NCBI GenBank assembly: GCA_016868255.1
Contig: VGHN01000001.1
Location: 62,001-126,000, forward strand
Length of the DNA stretch: 64,000 nucleotides
Source: Betaproteobacteria bacterium
GTDB lineage: Bacteria; Pseudomonadota; Gammaproteobacteria; Burkholderiales; Burkholderiaceae_A
Direction of reading: 5' to 3'
This document shows, piece after piece, positions 11,111-20,836 of this stretch. Both the position numbers and the translations under genes were made by a program. The notes under the pieces were generated by a model, which did no database searches, was not told the DNA's origin, and saw nothing but the letters and a program-made list of their open reading frames with translations. The first letter of the stretch is position 1, and each line of letters starts with the position of its first letter.

Positions 11111-11680
11111 TCAGCGTGTGGGGTTGGCGGAGTCAGTGGCCTGAGCGGGGATCAATCCCGCCCGAACGAGTTGCTCCTCCACAGCGGTCACCACCTGTCC
11201 AAGCGAACCTCTGGTGCTCGACACGACACAATCGGCCATGGCACGGTAGACCGGATCTCTGAGCGCATAGAGTTCGTCGACCTTCGCGCGCGGATCCGAT
11301 GATTGCATCAGTAGCGGCCTGGACTGGTCCGAGCGCAACCGAGTCCAAAGAAGCCTCGGTTCAGCCTCGAGATAGACCACGTAGCCCTTTGAGAGCTGCT
11401 CACGATTGGCCGGGTCCATGGGCGCGCCTCCGCCAGTCGTGACCACTCGACCTGAGACGGACATCACATCGGCAATCACCTTGGACTCTCGCCTGCGAAA
11501 CCCCTCCTCCCCCTCCACTTCGAAAATGACTGGGATGGTGGTGCCCGAGCGGGCCTCGATCTCGTGATCGGTGTCGACAAGAGGGCGACCCACGCGGGCG
11601 GCGAGCCGCTTGCCAATCGTGGTCTTGCCCGCGCCCATCAGCCCAATGAAGACAATATTTTTCATTGCTTGCGAGGACAT
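11111..11680 (-). CDS. aroK: Shikimate kinase
   Basis: Phosphorylates shikimate at the 3-hydroxyl using ATP. The P-loop is GLMGAGKTTIGKRLA, the shikimate-binding Asp/Arg lie in VDTDHEIEARSG and FRRRESKVI, and VVTTGGGAPMD is the conserved glycine-rich substrate loop. The lid arginine lies in RSDQSRPLL. 189 residues is normal. It heads the aroK-aroB unit. Its start is only 34 bp from the divergent mrcA start; in many beta- and gammaproteobacteria pilMNOPQ lies between these two genes, and it is absent here. Confidence 0.96.
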   Translation of the reverse strand: MSSQAMKNIVFIGLMGAGKTTIGKRLAARVGRPLVDTDHEIEARSGTTIPVIFEVEGEEGFRRRESKVIADVMSVSGRVVTTGGGAPMDPANREQLSKGYVVYLEAEPRLLWTRLRSDQSRPLLMQSSDPRAKVDELYALRDPVYRAMADCVVSSTRGSLGQVVTAVEEQLVRAGLIPAQATDSANPTR

Positions 11681-11714
11681 GGCTTGAGTCTATCAGGCGA
11701 TACACTTAGGTTTC

Positions 11715-13985
11715 ATGCGCTTGCTGATCAAAATACTTCTCACAGCCTCCTTTGGGCTTGTATCGCTCATCGCCCTGGCAGCACTGGTTGTTTCACTGGC
11801 CAGCCCGCGACTCCCCGAGGTTCTGGCGCTCTCCGATTACCGACCCAAGCTTCCCCTGCGAGTGATGACTGCCGACGGGGTGCTCATCGGTGAGTTCGGT
11901 GAGGAGCGACGCAGTGTCGTCCGCTATAACGAAGTTCCCAAATCCCTAATCAATGCCATCCTGGCCGCAGAGGACGATCGGTTCTTCGAGCACAGCGGCA
12001 TCGACATGATGGGCATTCTTCGCTCGGCCGGCGCAAACCTCGCCTCGGTCCGCAAGGCGCAAGGGGGCAGCACCATCACCATGCAGGTGGCGCGAAACTT
12101 CTACCTCTCATCGGACAAGACGTTTCTGCGAAAAATCTTCGAAGTGCTGCTCGCTTTGGACATCGAGCGCAAGCTCACCAAGCAGCAAATTCTCGAGCTC
12201 TATATCAACCAAATCTACCTCGGCCGCCGTGCCTATGGGTTTGCCTCCGCCGCACAGATTTATTTTGGCAAGCCCATCCAGAAGCTGACGATTGCGGAGT
12301 CCGCAATGCTTGCCGGCCTGCCTAAGGCGCCTTCGGCCTTCAACCCCGTGGTCAATCCTCGACGTGCCAAGGCACGCCAGGAGTACATCCTGGGCCGAAT
12401 GGTCAAGCTCGAAATGATCAGCAATGGCCAGTTCGTGACGGCATTGAAGGAACAACTCCGAGTGGTTGGGCGAAGCGATGACTATGCAATCAATGCCGCC
12501 TACCTTGCAGAGATGGTGCGCCAACAGCTCTACAGTCAATTCCAAGAGGACGCCTACAACCGGGGCCTCACCGTCTTCACCACCATTCGTGCCGACGAGC
12601 AACGAGCGGCCCACCTGGCTCTGCGCACAGCACTCATTGACTTCGATCGCCGTCAAGGCTGGCGAGGACCTGAGGCACGGGTTGAGCTGCCCAGCGGTGG
12701 CTCTGCGGAAGATTTGGAGGATGCTGTAGAGGACGCTTTGGCCGATCGTCCGGACAGCGACGGACTCTTTGCGGCAGTCGTCACCAGCACGCTCAATAAT
12801 GAGGTTCGCGTGATGCGTCCGAGAGGTCGAGAGTTCACAGTCTCCGGGGATGGCCTCAAGTTTGCGGCCAAGGGGCTCGATCCCAAGTCGCCCGACGGTC
12901 TGCAGATTCGCAGAGGCGCTGTGGTCCGGCTCTCCCTGATGAGCAGTGGTGAGTGGGAGATCACCCAGACACCACTGGTTGAGGGGGCCTTCGTGGCCCT
13001 GCACAACGAGACGGGCGCAGTCCGGGCCCTTGTTGGGGGGTTCGACTTCCGACGCAGCAAGTTCAATCACGTCACCCAGGCTTACCGCCAGCCCGGTTCC
13101 ACGATCAAGCCATTCATTTACGCAGCCGCCCTCGAGCGGGGCTATTCGGGCAGTTCCATGATCAACGATGCCCCGGTGAGTTTTGACGCCGCCATCACGG
13201 GGGGCGTGGAATGGAAGCCCCGCAACTATGACGAGGTCTACGACGGCCCAATTAGCCTGCGACAGGCGCTGGCTCGCTCGAAGAATATGGTCTCGATCCG
13301 ATTGCTCAGCGCCATTGGTCCCCGTTACGGCCAGAGCTACCTGAGTCGGTTTGGGTTCGAATCGGCCAAGAACCCCCCCTACCTAACCCTTGCCCTTGGG
13401 GCCGGGGCGGTCACTCCCATGCAGATGGCAGCGGGCTATGCAGCAATCGCCAACGGGGGGTTTCGCGTCACTCCCTACTTTATCGACCGCGTTCTTGATG
13501 AACATGGCGGCTTGATTAGCCAGACCGAGCCTGCCCGTGCCCGTGGGGATGCACCCCGAATCATGGATGAGCGCTACGCGTTCCTCATCCACAACCTCCT
13601 CCAGGAGGTCATTCGCTCAGGCACAGGCAGAAAGGCTTTGTCACTCGGTCGCGCAGACCTTGCAGGAAAAACAGGCACCACCAATGATGCACAGGACGCA
13701 TGGTTTGCCGGATACCAGTCTCAATTGTCCGCGGTCTCCTGGGTTGGCTACGACCAGCCAAGATCACTTGGCGAGAGAGAGACCGGTGGCGGCCTGGCAC
13801 TCCCCGTCTGGATCTCCTTTATGTCAGAGGCACTGAAAAAGGTTCCGGTTACACAACGGCAGGCGCCTCCCGGAATTGTTCGCCTTGGCAATGAGTTCTA
13901 CACCTCAGCGAACCTGCCGGGTGTGGGGGTCGACACCCTCGATATCCCCCCAGGGCTCAACGAAGCCGCGGCCACCAAGCCCTAG
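11715..13985 (+). CDS. mrcA: Penicillin-binding protein 1A (bifunctional class A PBP)
   Basis: Polymerises and cross-links peptidoglycan. One N-terminal membrane anchor (ILLTASFGLVSLIALAALVVSLA) precedes the GT51 glycosyltransferase domain with AEDDRFFEHSGID and GGSTITMQVARNF, then the transpeptidase domain with the nucleophile motif PGSTIKPF (SxxK), RSKNMVSIR (SxN) and LAGKTGTTND (KTG). All catalytic motifs are intact. 756 residues, typical for ponA/mrcA. Divergent from aroK with a 34-bp gap. The gene is followed by convergent cyaY (16 bp). Confidence 0.96.
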   Translation: MRLLIKILLTASFGLVSLIALAALVVSLASPRLPEVLALSDYRPKLPLRVMTADGVLIGEFGEERRSVVRYNEVPKSLINAILAAEDDRFFEHSGIDMMGILRSAGANLASVRKAQGGSTITMQVARNFYLSSDKTFLRKIFEVLLALDIERKLTKQQILELYINQIYLGRRAYGFASAAQIYFGKPIQKLTIAESAMLAGLPKAPSAFNPVVNPRRAKARQEYILGRMVKLEMISNGQFVTALKEQLRVVGRSDDYAINAAYLAEMVRQQLYSQFQEDAYNRGLTVFTTIRADEQRAAHLALRTALIDFDRRQGWRGPEARVELPSGGSAEDLEDAVEDALADRPDSDGLFAAVVTSTLNNEVRVMRPRGREFTVSGDGLKFAAKGLDPKSPDGLQIRRGAVVRLSLMSSGEWEITQTPLVEGAFVALHNETGAVRALVGGFDFRRSKFNHVTQAYRQPGSTIKPFIYAAALERGYSGSSMINDAPVSFDAAITGGVEWKPRNYDEVYDGPISLRQALARSKNMVSIRLLSAIGPRYGQSYLSRFGFESAKNPPYLTLALGAGAVTPMQMAAGYAAIANGGFRVTPYFIDRVLDEHGGLISQTEPARARGDAPRIMDERYAFLIHNLLQEVIRSGTGRKALSLGRADLAGKTGTTNDAQDAWFAGYQSQLSAVSWVGYDQPRSLGERETGGGLALPVWISFMSEALKKVPVTQRQAPPGIVRLGNEFYTSANLPGVGVDTLDIPPGLNEAAATKP

Positions 13986-14001
13986 CAAAGTCCAGCCCGC
14001 T

Positions 14002-14313
14002 CTAGAACTTGGCCAAGGCCTTCGCATGGCTTTCGTAGATGGCCTCAAAACCGCCCTGTCCACGGGTGTCGAGCCATTGCTCATCGCGCCAGACAAAGTG
14101 GTAGGCCCCATGAATCGAAGCAAGCCATAGTTGTTGGGTAGGCGCCTGCGCATTGACAATAATCTTTTGGCCATCCTCGAATTCGGTCTCGAGAACTTGG
14201 CCTTTCCGATGACACTCAAGAACCCGATCAAAATCGGTGTTCCAAGCGTCCACACGATCTTCAATCCACGCAAACGCGCTTTCGATTTTCTCGAGATAGT
14301 CGGTTTCGGTCAT
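14002..14313 (-). CDS. cyaY: CyaY/frataxin-like iron donor
   Basis: Frataxin family protein acting as an iron donor and regulator in Fe-S cluster assembly, cytoplasmic. A first helix rich in acidic residues (YLEKIESAFAWIEDRVDAW) is followed by the beta-sheet with the conserved INAQ-like segment IIVNAQAPTQQLWLASI and GAYHF. The ORF track starts at 14325, where its ATG overlaps the lptM ATG in a shared CATG. The internal ATG at 14313 (MTETDYLEK) is preferred because it follows a GGAAAAGAG purine stretch and fits the usual length (about 103 residues). Confidence 0.92.
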   Translation of the reverse strand: MTETDYLEKIESAFAWIEDRVDAWNTDFDRVLECHRKGQVLETEFEDGQKIIVNAQAPTQQLWLASIHGAYHFVWRDEQWLDTRGQGGFEAIYESHAKALAKF

Positions 14314-14323
14314 ACTCTTTTCC

Positions 14324-14524
14324 ATGCAAACAAATCATCGCAAGCGTACAGGCTTCACGCGTCTGGCAAACGCTAAAAGCTGGAAGACCTTCGCCCTTGT
14401 GTGCCTGATTGGTCTTGGGCCGATGCCATTGCTCGGATGCGGTCAGAAGGGCCCCTTGGTATTGCCCAGTCCGCAATTTCCAGACCCGGGTCCTGAGCAG
14501 CCCAGTCCAAAGCCGCTGCCCTAA
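14324..14524 (+). CDS. lptM: Small lipoprotein of the LptM (YifL) family
   Basis: A 66-residue lipoprotein. A basic N-region and hydrophobic segment (TFALVCLIGLGPMP) end in the lipobox LLGC with the lipidated cysteine at position 39, followed by GQKGPL, the family's conserved CGxKGPL motif. In E. coli LptM helps oxidative maturation of the LPS translocon LptD. It has a proline-rich C terminus. Located 21 bp upstream of lysA, the standard proteobacterial arrangement. No Shine-Dalgarno is obvious before the ATG, which overlaps the longest cyaY start on the other strand. Confidence 0.88.
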   Translation: MQTNHRKRTGFTRLANAKSWKTFALVCLIGLGPMPLLGCGQKGPLVLPSPQFPDPGPEQPSPKPLP

Positions 14525-14545
14525 CCTCTGATCCTCCAAGCTGAT

Positions 14546-15892
14546 ATGCCCACCGAGAATCTGAGTGTCTTGCCGCAGCCTTTTGCTCGTGATGGAGGCG
14601 AACTCTGCTGCGAGGGCGTGCCACTCTCCATGCTCTGCAGAGAACACGGCACGCCACTCTATGTCTATTCCTCACGGGCCATCATTGAGTCGTTTCAATC
14701 GCTTCAAACAAGCGCCCCCTTCCCGCTCCAACGCAGAGTCTGTTTCGCTGTTAAAGCCAACCCAAACCTGGGGATACTCAGCCTTCTTGTGAAGCTTGGG
14801 GCAGGCTTCGATATCGTATCGAGTGGAGAGTTGCAACGGGTCATTCGCGCGGGAGGGCGCCCCGAAGACTGCGTCTTCTCTGGCGTGGGCAAGTCTGCGC
14901 AGGAACTTGGCCAGGCGGTTCAATCGGGCGTTGGCTGCATCAATGTCGAGAGCCAGTCTGAGTTGTTACAGCTCTCTCGGGTGGCGACCTCACTGGGGCG
15001 GGTTGCGCCAATCTCTATGCGAATCAACCCCGATATCGACGCCAAGACACACCCCTATATCTCTACGGGATTGAAGGAGAACAAATTCGGCTTGAGCATC
15101 GATGATGCCCATGCCGCCTATCGGCAGGCAAGGAGCCTTCCCGGAATCCGAATCGTGGGCGTGGATTGTCACATTGGCTCCCAGATCACTCAGCTCGAGC
15201 CATTTGTTCAAGCCACGCAACGGGTATTGATGTTCGTCGATGCCTTAGAGCGAGACGGCATCGAACTCGAGCACATCGATCTGGGTGGCGGGTTGGGTAT
15301 CCGCTACCGTGACGAGACACCGCCAAGTGCGGCGGAGTTTATGTCCACAATCGGTGCCTGTGTCGAAGGGTGGTTAAAAGGCCGAGTCAACAAGAGTCGC
15401 CCCCTATTGATGTTTGAGTTCGGTCGGGCCATCGTAGGTGCGGCGGGGCTTTTACTAACACGCGTCGAGGTTCTCAAGCCTGGGGAAGCAAAGAACTTTG
15501 CAGTCGTTGATGCAGCGATGAATGATTTAATGCGTCCGAGCCTCTATGAGGCCTGGCATGAAGTCATTTCTCTTACTGAAAAGAGGCCCCCACCAGGGGC
15601 GGGCGAGGCCTTGTGTTGGGACTTGGTGGGCCCGGTCTGTGAGAGCGGTGACTGGCTGGCGAGAAACCGCTGTTTGCCCCTCTTGGCCGAGGGTGACTTC
15701 TTGGCACTGGCCTCTGCGGGCGCCTATGGCAGCTCAATGGCCTCTAATTACAACAGCAGACCACGTCCAGCGGAGGTTGTGGTGCATCCCGATCAGACGG
15801 TGGAGCTCATTCGGCACCGGGAGCAACTCGATTCAATGCTCAATGACGAGCGAGTCTCTTCTTTCTCGCCTGTCTACTCAGGAGCCAAATAA
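14546..15892 (+). CDS. lysA: Diaminopimelate decarboxylase
   Basis: Last step of lysine synthesis: meso-DAP to lysine with PLP. Fold III PLP lysine in VCFAVKANPNLGIL; phosphate-binding HIDLGGGLGIRY; substrate loop with the catalytic cysteine in GPVCESGDWLARNR; C-terminal GAYGSSMASNYNSRPRP. 448 residues, slightly long but normal for the group. Follows lptM and probably shares its transcript. Its 3' end overlaps the convergent msrQ gene by 53 nt. Confidence 0.97.
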   Translation: MPTENLSVLPQPFARDGGELCCEGVPLSMLCREHGTPLYVYSSRAIIESFQSLQTSAPFPLQRRVCFAVKANPNLGILSLLVKLGAGFDIVSSGELQRVIRAGGRPEDCVFSGVGKSAQELGQAVQSGVGCINVESQSELLQLSRVATSLGRVAPISMRINPDIDAKTHPYISTGLKENKFGLSIDDAHAAYRQARSLPGIRIVGVDCHIGSQITQLEPFVQATQRVLMFVDALERDGIELEHIDLGGGLGIRYRDETPPSAAEFMSTIGACVEGWLKGRVNKSRPLLMFEFGRAIVGAAGLLLTRVEVLKPGEAKNFAVVDAAMNDLMRPSLYEAWHEVISLTEKRPPPGAGEALCWDLVGPVCESGDWLARNRCLPLLAEGDFLALASAGAYGSSMASNYNSRPRPAEVVVHPDQTVELIRHREQLDSMLNDERVSSFSPVYSGAK

Positions 15893-16442
15893 GACAGAGA
15901 ATGAGGGCGGCCATGGCGGGCGCCTCGAAGTCATTCTTTCCCGCCTTATGAAGCGCATAGTGGATGAGTCCCAACCAGGCCGCTGGCCAGACCATCCAAT
16001 GCAGTCGCTTCCAGTTCTGACCAAGTTTCAGCTGACTCCACCGATTTGAGGTAAGCGCAAGGGCCAGCAGGGCGAGGAACGACAGGGTTCCCATGGTTAC
16101 GAACGGCCGAGTAAAGAGATCCCGCATGAATGCGGCCAACAAGAGATCATGCTCAAATTGAGCGAAGGCCAAGAGGTGGAGTGCTGCGTAGGAAAAGCAC
16201 CAGAGCCCCAACATTCTTCTGAGCCGCAAAAGGCCCAAGCCGAAGAATTGCTCCAGCAGCGGCAGACTCAAAATGACCATTAGCAGGGCAATGATCCATT
16301 GTCCCATCGCTCGAAGAAGCAGTTCCTGTGGGTTGGTCCCCAAACCAACGGTGGCCAGCCGAATCGACCAATCGACCAGCGGGCCTGCGGCCCAACACCA
16401 GAGGGTTGCTGCAAACAGGCGATCGCGCAAGGCCTGCCGCAC
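15840..16442 (-). CDS. msrQ: MsrQ, heme b membrane subunit of periplasmic methionine sulfoxide reductase
   Basis: Ferric-reductase-like transmembrane protein that passes quinol electrons to MsrP. About 200 residues with five to six predicted membrane spans and candidate heme histidines in YAALHLLAFAQFEHD, RLHWMVWPAAWLGLIHYALHK. The start codon overlaps the msrP stop by 1 nt, the classic msrPQ arrangement. The C-terminal coding part overlaps lysA by 53 nt on the opposite strand. Confidence 0.92.
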   Translation of the reverse strand: MRQALRDRLFAATLWCWAAGPLVDWSIRLATVGLGTNPQELLLRAMGQWIIALLMVILSLPLLEQFFGLGLLRLRRMLGLWCFSYAALHLLAFAQFEHDLLLAAFMRDLFTRPFVTMGTLSFLALLALALTSNRWSQLKLGQNWKRLHWMVWPAAWLGLIHYALHKAGKNDFEAPAMAALILCLIWLLSRQARKKRLARH

Positions 16443-17431
16443 TAAAAGTTTCGCCGCAGGTCCATTCCGCGATAGAGGGACTCCACCGCTTCAGCATAGC
16501 CATTGAAAGGCAGCGTGGGCCTTCTTGCTGCAAATAGGCTGTCCTCTCCGATGCGACGCTCAGTGGCTTGAGACCAGCGGCGATGGGCAACCGATGGGTT
16601 CACATTGGAGTAGAACCCATACTCGTGGGGGGCCGACAGGTGCCAGCTGCAGACCGGCTGGGTCTCTGTGAGTCGAATTCGAACAATCGACTTGGCACTC
16701 TTGAACCCATACTTCCAAGGCACCACAAAGCGGACCGGGCCGCCATTCTGAGCGGGAAGCGGCTTGCCGTACATGCCCAGTGTCAGGAGCGTTAGCGAAT
16801 GCATGGCCTCGTCCATTCGAAGCCCCTCTCGATAGGGCCACTCTAAAACGCGAGACGAGAGTCCCGGCATCATCTGGGCATCGTTGAGCGTCGTGAACTC
16901 AACATACTTCGCCGAACCCAAGGGCTGGGCTCTCGAAATCAGATGGGAGAGGCTGTAGCCCGCCCATGGAATGACCATGGACCAGCCCTCGACACATCGC
17001 ATGCGATAGACGCGCTCCTCAAGGGTTGCCAGCTGAAATAAGTCATCGACAGAGTAGGTCTTGGGTTTGCCCACAAGCCCATCAACAGTGAGGGTCCAGG
17101 GTCGCAACTTGAGGCGCCCCGGCGCGTGGCGGACAGGGTCGGACTTCTGCGTCCCAAACTCATAGAAATTGTTGTAAGTCGTTGCATCACTCCAGTCGGT
17201 GGGGCGATCCATCAGCACATGCGAGGACTTTTGAGGGGGGGGAGAGAGGTCTGCCTCTGCTTTTTGCGAGGCGCCCTGGCTTTTGGAGGAGGCCAATGCA
17301 GGGGCAATCAGCCCTTGGCCCAGAGTGCCAAGACCTGCGAGAGCGCCAACGGTCCCCACCGCCGCCATCCGCCCCATAGAACGCCTTCTCTCCAGAACAA
17401 GGCTCTCTGGAGTGATCTCGCTCGAACGCAT
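16442..17431 (-). CDS. msrP: MsrP, periplasmic protein-methionine-sulfoxide reductase (Mo enzyme)
   Basis: Catalytic subunit that repairs oxidised methionines in envelope proteins. The start at 17431 ([10 protein letters not shown]) gives a 329-residue precursor with a twin-arginine-type signal ([17 protein letters not shown]...APALA). The Mo-molybdopterin region is visible: [14 protein letters not shown], the molybdenum-ligating cysteine in [18 protein letters not shown], and [15 protein letters not shown]. The ORF track's extension to 17500 overlaps ccsB and is not favoured. 10 bp downstream of ccsB, so expression is probably linked to cytochrome c biogenesis. Confidence 0.94.
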   Translation of the reverse strand: MRSSEITPESLVLERRRSMGRMAAVGTVGALAGLGTLGQGLIAPALASSKSQGASQKAEADLSPPPQKSSHVLMDRPTDWSDATTYNNFYEFGTQKSDPVRHAPGRLKLRPWTLTVDGLVGKPKTYSVDDLFQLATLEERVYRMRCVEGWSMVIPWAGYSLSHLISRAQPLGSAKYVEFTTLNDAQMMPGLSSRVLEWPYREGLRMDEAMHSLTLLTLGMYGKPLPAQNGGPVRFVVPWKYGFKSAKSIVRIRLTETQPVCSWHLSAPHEYGFYSNVNPSVAHRRWSQATERRIGEDSLFAARRPTLPFNGYAEAVESLYRGMDLRRNF

Positions 17432-17441
17432 TCGAGGGGTC

Positions 17442-18785
17442 TTAGAGTTGTCCGTAGGAGTGTAGGCCGGAAAGAAACATGTTGACCCCGAGGAAAGCAA
17501 AGCCGGTGATCAACAGACCCACCAATGACCAGTAGGCGGCGAACTGCCCTCTTAGGCCCTTCATCAGGCGAAGGTGAAGCCACGCCGCGTAGTTTAGCCA
17601 GACGATCAGGGCCCAGGTCTCCTTGGGGTCCCACTGCCAATAGGTGCCCCAGGCTTCTGCGGCCCAAAGCGCGCCCAAGATGGTGGCTACAGTGAAAAAG
17701 GCAAAGCCAATGGCAATGGCTCGGTACATCACATCGTCTAAGATCTCGAGAGATGGCAGTGCCTCGGCGATTCGCGATCGCATCGCAATAACGCCGCCCA
17801 CAAATACGGCGGAGATGCCGAAGTAAATGGCCCAGTAGTCGGGCAGACCCGATCGCCGAAAGACCAGTGGTTCTGCGCAAAGCAAGACACCCAAAACAAA
17901 TAGCGGGGCCAGAGTCTTCCAGTTTCTAGTGCCGGCATTCACTTTAATGAGGTATGCAAAGGCCACCATGGCGGCGATGGAGAAGGTTCCATAGCCAACA
18001 AAGTTTGCTGGCACATGAATCTTCATCCACCAGGATTGCAATGCAGGGACCAGTGGCTGGATTTCGTGGGCCGACCGGGTGGCCATGTACCAGAGCAGAA
18101 ATCCCACAGCGGCCACGATGATGATTGAGACAAAGGCCCCAAGGCTTCGCGTCTGGTATCGCTTCTCATAGAAGAGATAGAAGAGTGCAGTGATGAGGGC
18201 AAACAGAATAAAGACCTCGTAGAGGTTGCTCACCGGGATATGCCCAACATCGGGTGAAATCAGATAAGACTCGTACCAACGAACAAAGAGGCCGGTAAAG
18301 CCCATGACCGACGCGGCCCAAGTCAGGCTCGTTCCGGCCCAGAGGGCCGTGGGTCCTCGAAAAAGAAGACCTATCCAGTAAGCCACACTGGCGAAGGCAA
18401 ATAGAGCACACATCCAGAGAATGGCGCTCTGGGAGGAGAGCAAGTACTTCAAAAGAAAGCTCTTCTCGGCCATGGCAATGTCCCCTGCGTAGGCGGAGAT
18501 TCCAACCAGCGCGAGGGCCGCGGTGCCCACGGAAAACAAACGCAAGGCAGGCCACAACCAGCCCAAAAAGACCATGCCCGGCACGCAGGACCAGAGGATG
18601 ACCTGCTCATAGATATCCATGAAGGGGCTGTAACGGTGCGTTGCAAAGCCAGCAGCGGCCAAGAGAATGAGGGCGAAGAGGGCGTCTGGCCAACGGAGTC
18701 GACCTCCACCGACGGCAACGATTCCCTGGGTTGCGGCCGGATCTGATGCCTGAGTTGCTGGGTTCGACAAAACAGTGGTGTTCAT
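17442..18785 (-). CDS. ccsB: Cytochrome c biogenesis protein CcsB/CcsA (ResC type, System II)
   Basis: Heme-handling half of the System II cytochrome c synthase. 447 residues with many membrane spans and the tryptophan-rich WWD heme domain [16 protein letters not shown] close to the C terminus. Candidate axial histidines occur in [12 protein letters not shown] and near [10 protein letters not shown]. The start overlaps the resB stop by 4 nt (ATGA), implying translational coupling. Precedes msrP by 10 bp. Confidence 0.94.
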   Translation of the reverse strand: MNTTVLSNPATQASDPAATQGIVAVGGGRLRWPDALFALILLAAAGFATHRYSPFMDIYEQVILWSCVPGMVFLGWLWPALRLFSVGTAALALVGISAYAGDIAMAEKSFLLKYLLSSQSAILWMCALFAFASVAYWIGLLFRGPTALWAGTSLTWAASVMGFTGLFVRWYESYLISPDVGHIPVSNLYEVFILFALITALFYLFYEKRYQTRSLGAFVSIIIVAAVGFLLWYMATRSAHEIQPLVPALQSWWMKIHVPANFVGYGTFSIAAMVAFAYLIKVNAGTRNWKTLAPLFVLGVLLCAEPLVFRRSGLPDYWAIYFGISAVFVGGVIAMRSRIAEALPSLEILDDVMYRAIAIGFAFFTVATILGALWAAEAWGTYWQWDPKETWALIVWLNYAAWLHLRLMKGLRGQFAAYWSLVGLLITGFAFLGVNMFLSGLHSYGQL

Positions 18786-20836
18786 GATGGTTTCCTGGAA
18801 GGTGCCTGCTCTAAGACGCCTTTGAGTTCACTAAATTCCCGATCAAAGTCCATGGAGGCTCTGGGGCTTGAAGCTGCCATTCGCAGTCGCACGCCACCCC
18901 CTGCCGATTGCGCATCAGATGCCCAGACCCAGACTCGGCGCTCCTGAACATAGAGCATCCCGAAAATTCCCAAAACGAGCAACAGAGATCCCAGATAGAC
19001 CGTGGCCTGTCCAGGTGAACGGGTGACTTGAAAGACCGAGGCCTTGACCTCGGTGAAGTCCCGCATGGTCACCAGCAAGGGAGCCTCGAGGAGAAGGGCG
19101 TCGCTGTAGGCCGTGAGGGCACGCTGGGCAAAGGCCTGTCGGTCCTCTGTTGAGACCAGGCGCGGCAGTCCATCTCGCTGGCGAGCCAATTGCCAAGTCT
19201 CCCAGAAGGCGCCGCTGAGCATTCGGACCACGACATCGGCCGCTCGCTCTCGCTCTGCTTCTGGGATGGATCGCTCCAAGACAGTGGCGAGGTTGTTGAG
19301 GCCACCCTCGGCCACGGAGTCCAAGGCCCGCTGCGCGCTGGCGGCCAACGCAGGGCGCATGGGCTCGGGCGCGGCCGCTCGAGCGAATGAGGCAGACGCC
19401 TGTCGGCGCAGTTCGGGGTCATTCATTGCCGCCCGAATCCTGAGAAACTCATCGAGGGATTCCTTGTCGTCGGCAGGGATACGCAAATATCGAAACTGCT
19501 CATCGGGAGAGGCGCGCACGCCGGTAAGAAATACTTTGCTCCCCTCGAGTTCGATGGGCAGCATGTAGCTGTGAAACTCCTTGGCCTGACCGGCCTCGTC
19601 CCGAAGTTTGTAATTGAAGCTTGCCCCAACGTTTTGCAAGAGTTTGGTCTTCTCGCGATTAACCGCTGGAGAGAGTACGGAGGCGACATGGTCCTTGAAT
19701 ACTTCGTTGATTGGCTCGCCCTCGCCAATGCTCTCGACATTAATGGCCTTAAAGCCACTGATCTCCAGCGCAAGCGTCTGTTGTGCACTTCGCAGCGGAA
19801 CGGACTGACCAACATTCAAGTCGATCTCCAATGGCTTGCGCGTGGGTCCCACGATTGGATGGGCCTGGAGTTTTAAAGCAGAACCGCCATCATCGAAACT
19901 GGATTGGTAAATCGCAATGCCATCATGAATAAGGGGCTTGTTCACTTCGATAGTGGCGGTGCGAGTCTCCCCGGATTCCTTGTCACGCAGCACCACATCG
20001 CTAGCAAAGAGCTTGGGCATTCCGGTGTTGTAGTACTCAATTCGAAACTGCTTGAGCTCGAGCTCAAATGGAAGATCGAGAAGGAATGCGCCTGTTGGCT
20101 GGCTTAGAACCGCCAGGTCGGAGCGCTCACCCTCGGGGATCAAAAGATTGGCTCGAAAGCTTGGGGTGCTCTGCGGGAGCTTGCCGCTGGCTGGGATGGT
20201 GTCATGGGTTAGGCCACTGAGTTGGACTGGGGACTTGTCCCAGTACCAAGCCATCACCCGCGTTGGAATCTCGCTATCGAGAAGGCCCCCGAGGCAGACA
20301 ATCACAATAGAGAGGTGGGCAGCGATATAGCCAAGGCGGCCCATCCCGCCTTTTTTCGCGACCAGAACCGGAGCCGATAGGTTTCCCGATGGGGTTGCCG
20401 ATTGTGCCGCCGCAGGGTTCAGTCGACGGACCTGGAAACTCTTCGCACGCAGGGCAGCCTCTAGGCGATCGATGGTGGCGTTCGAGTCCTCGGGAAGCAG
20501 TCCCTCTTGCGCCGCCCGGTAACGAAATGCTGAGAAGGCGCTCTCACGAACGTTCTCCCGCCATGCGCGGGCCTCTCTGAGCATTTTGGGGGTATTGCGA
20601 ACCACGCAGAGACTGGTGGAGACGAGCATGAGCACCATCACCAGCAGAAACCAAGGCGCGTTATAGACCCGAAAGAGGTCGAATCTGGAGAAGACCTCGG
20701 CCCAGAAGGCCCCGAATTGATTGACGTAATTGATCGGCGCGGCGTTCTGGCTGACGATGGTTCCGATCGCGCTCGCGATACAGACGATCGACAAGGCCGA
20801 GATCGCAAATCGCATGGAGCTCAGGAGTTCGACCAC
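18782..20836 (-). CDS. resB: Cytochrome c biogenesis protein ResB (Ccs1)
   Basis: Partner of CcsB in System II; a large periplasmic domain between transmembrane helices presents apocytochrome for heme ligation. 684 residues from the GTG at 20836: early membrane helices (MRFAISALSIVCIASAIGTI; APWFLLVMVLMLVSTSLCV), a third at GRLGYIAAHLSIVIVCLGGLL, and a last one at TVYLGSLLLVLGIFGMLYV. The start is doubtful: the frame stays open upstream to the cytochrome stop and reads WLREVVELLSSMRF, resembling family N termini, but contains no ATG, GTG or TTG, only a CTG. The intervening 103 bp to the cytochrome c4 gene contain a strong AGGAGG without a matching start. Confidence 0.9.
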   Translation of the reverse strand: MVELLSSMRFAISALSIVCIASAIGTIVSQNAAPINYVNQFGAFWAEVFSRFDLFRVYNAPWFLLVMVLMLVSTSLCVVRNTPKMLREARAWRENVRESAFSAFRYRAAQEGLLPEDSNATIDRLEAALRAKSFQVRRLNPAAAQSATPSGNLSAPVLVAKKGGMGRLGYIAAHLSIVIVCLGGLLDSEIPTRVMAWYWDKSPVQLSGLTHDTIPASGKLPQSTPSFRANLLIPEGERSDLAVLSQPTGAFLLDLPFELELKQFRIEYYNTGMPKLFASDVVLRDKESGETRTATIEVNKPLIHDGIAIYQSSFDDGGSALKLQAHPIVGPTRKPLEIDLNVGQSVPLRSAQQTLALEISGFKAINVESIGEGEPINEVFKDHVASVLSPAVNREKTKLLQNVGASFNYKLRDEAGQAKEFHSYMLPIELEGSKVFLTGVRASPDEQFRYLRIPADDKESLDEFLRIRAAMNDPELRRQASASFARAAAPEPMRPALAASAQRALDSVAEGGLNNLATVLERSIPEAERERAADVVVRMLSGAFWETWQLARQRDGLPRLVSTEDRQAFAQRALTAYSDALLLEAPLLVTMRDFTEVKASVFQVTRSPGQATVYLGSLLLVLGIFGMLYVQERRVWVWASDAQSAGGGVRLRMAASSPRASMDFDREFSELKGVLEQAPSRKPS

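Noticed and set aside
12108-13070. 320-aa minus-strand ORF opposite mrcA
   Set aside because: Shadow ORF with atypical composition under a fully motif-complete PBP1A gene.
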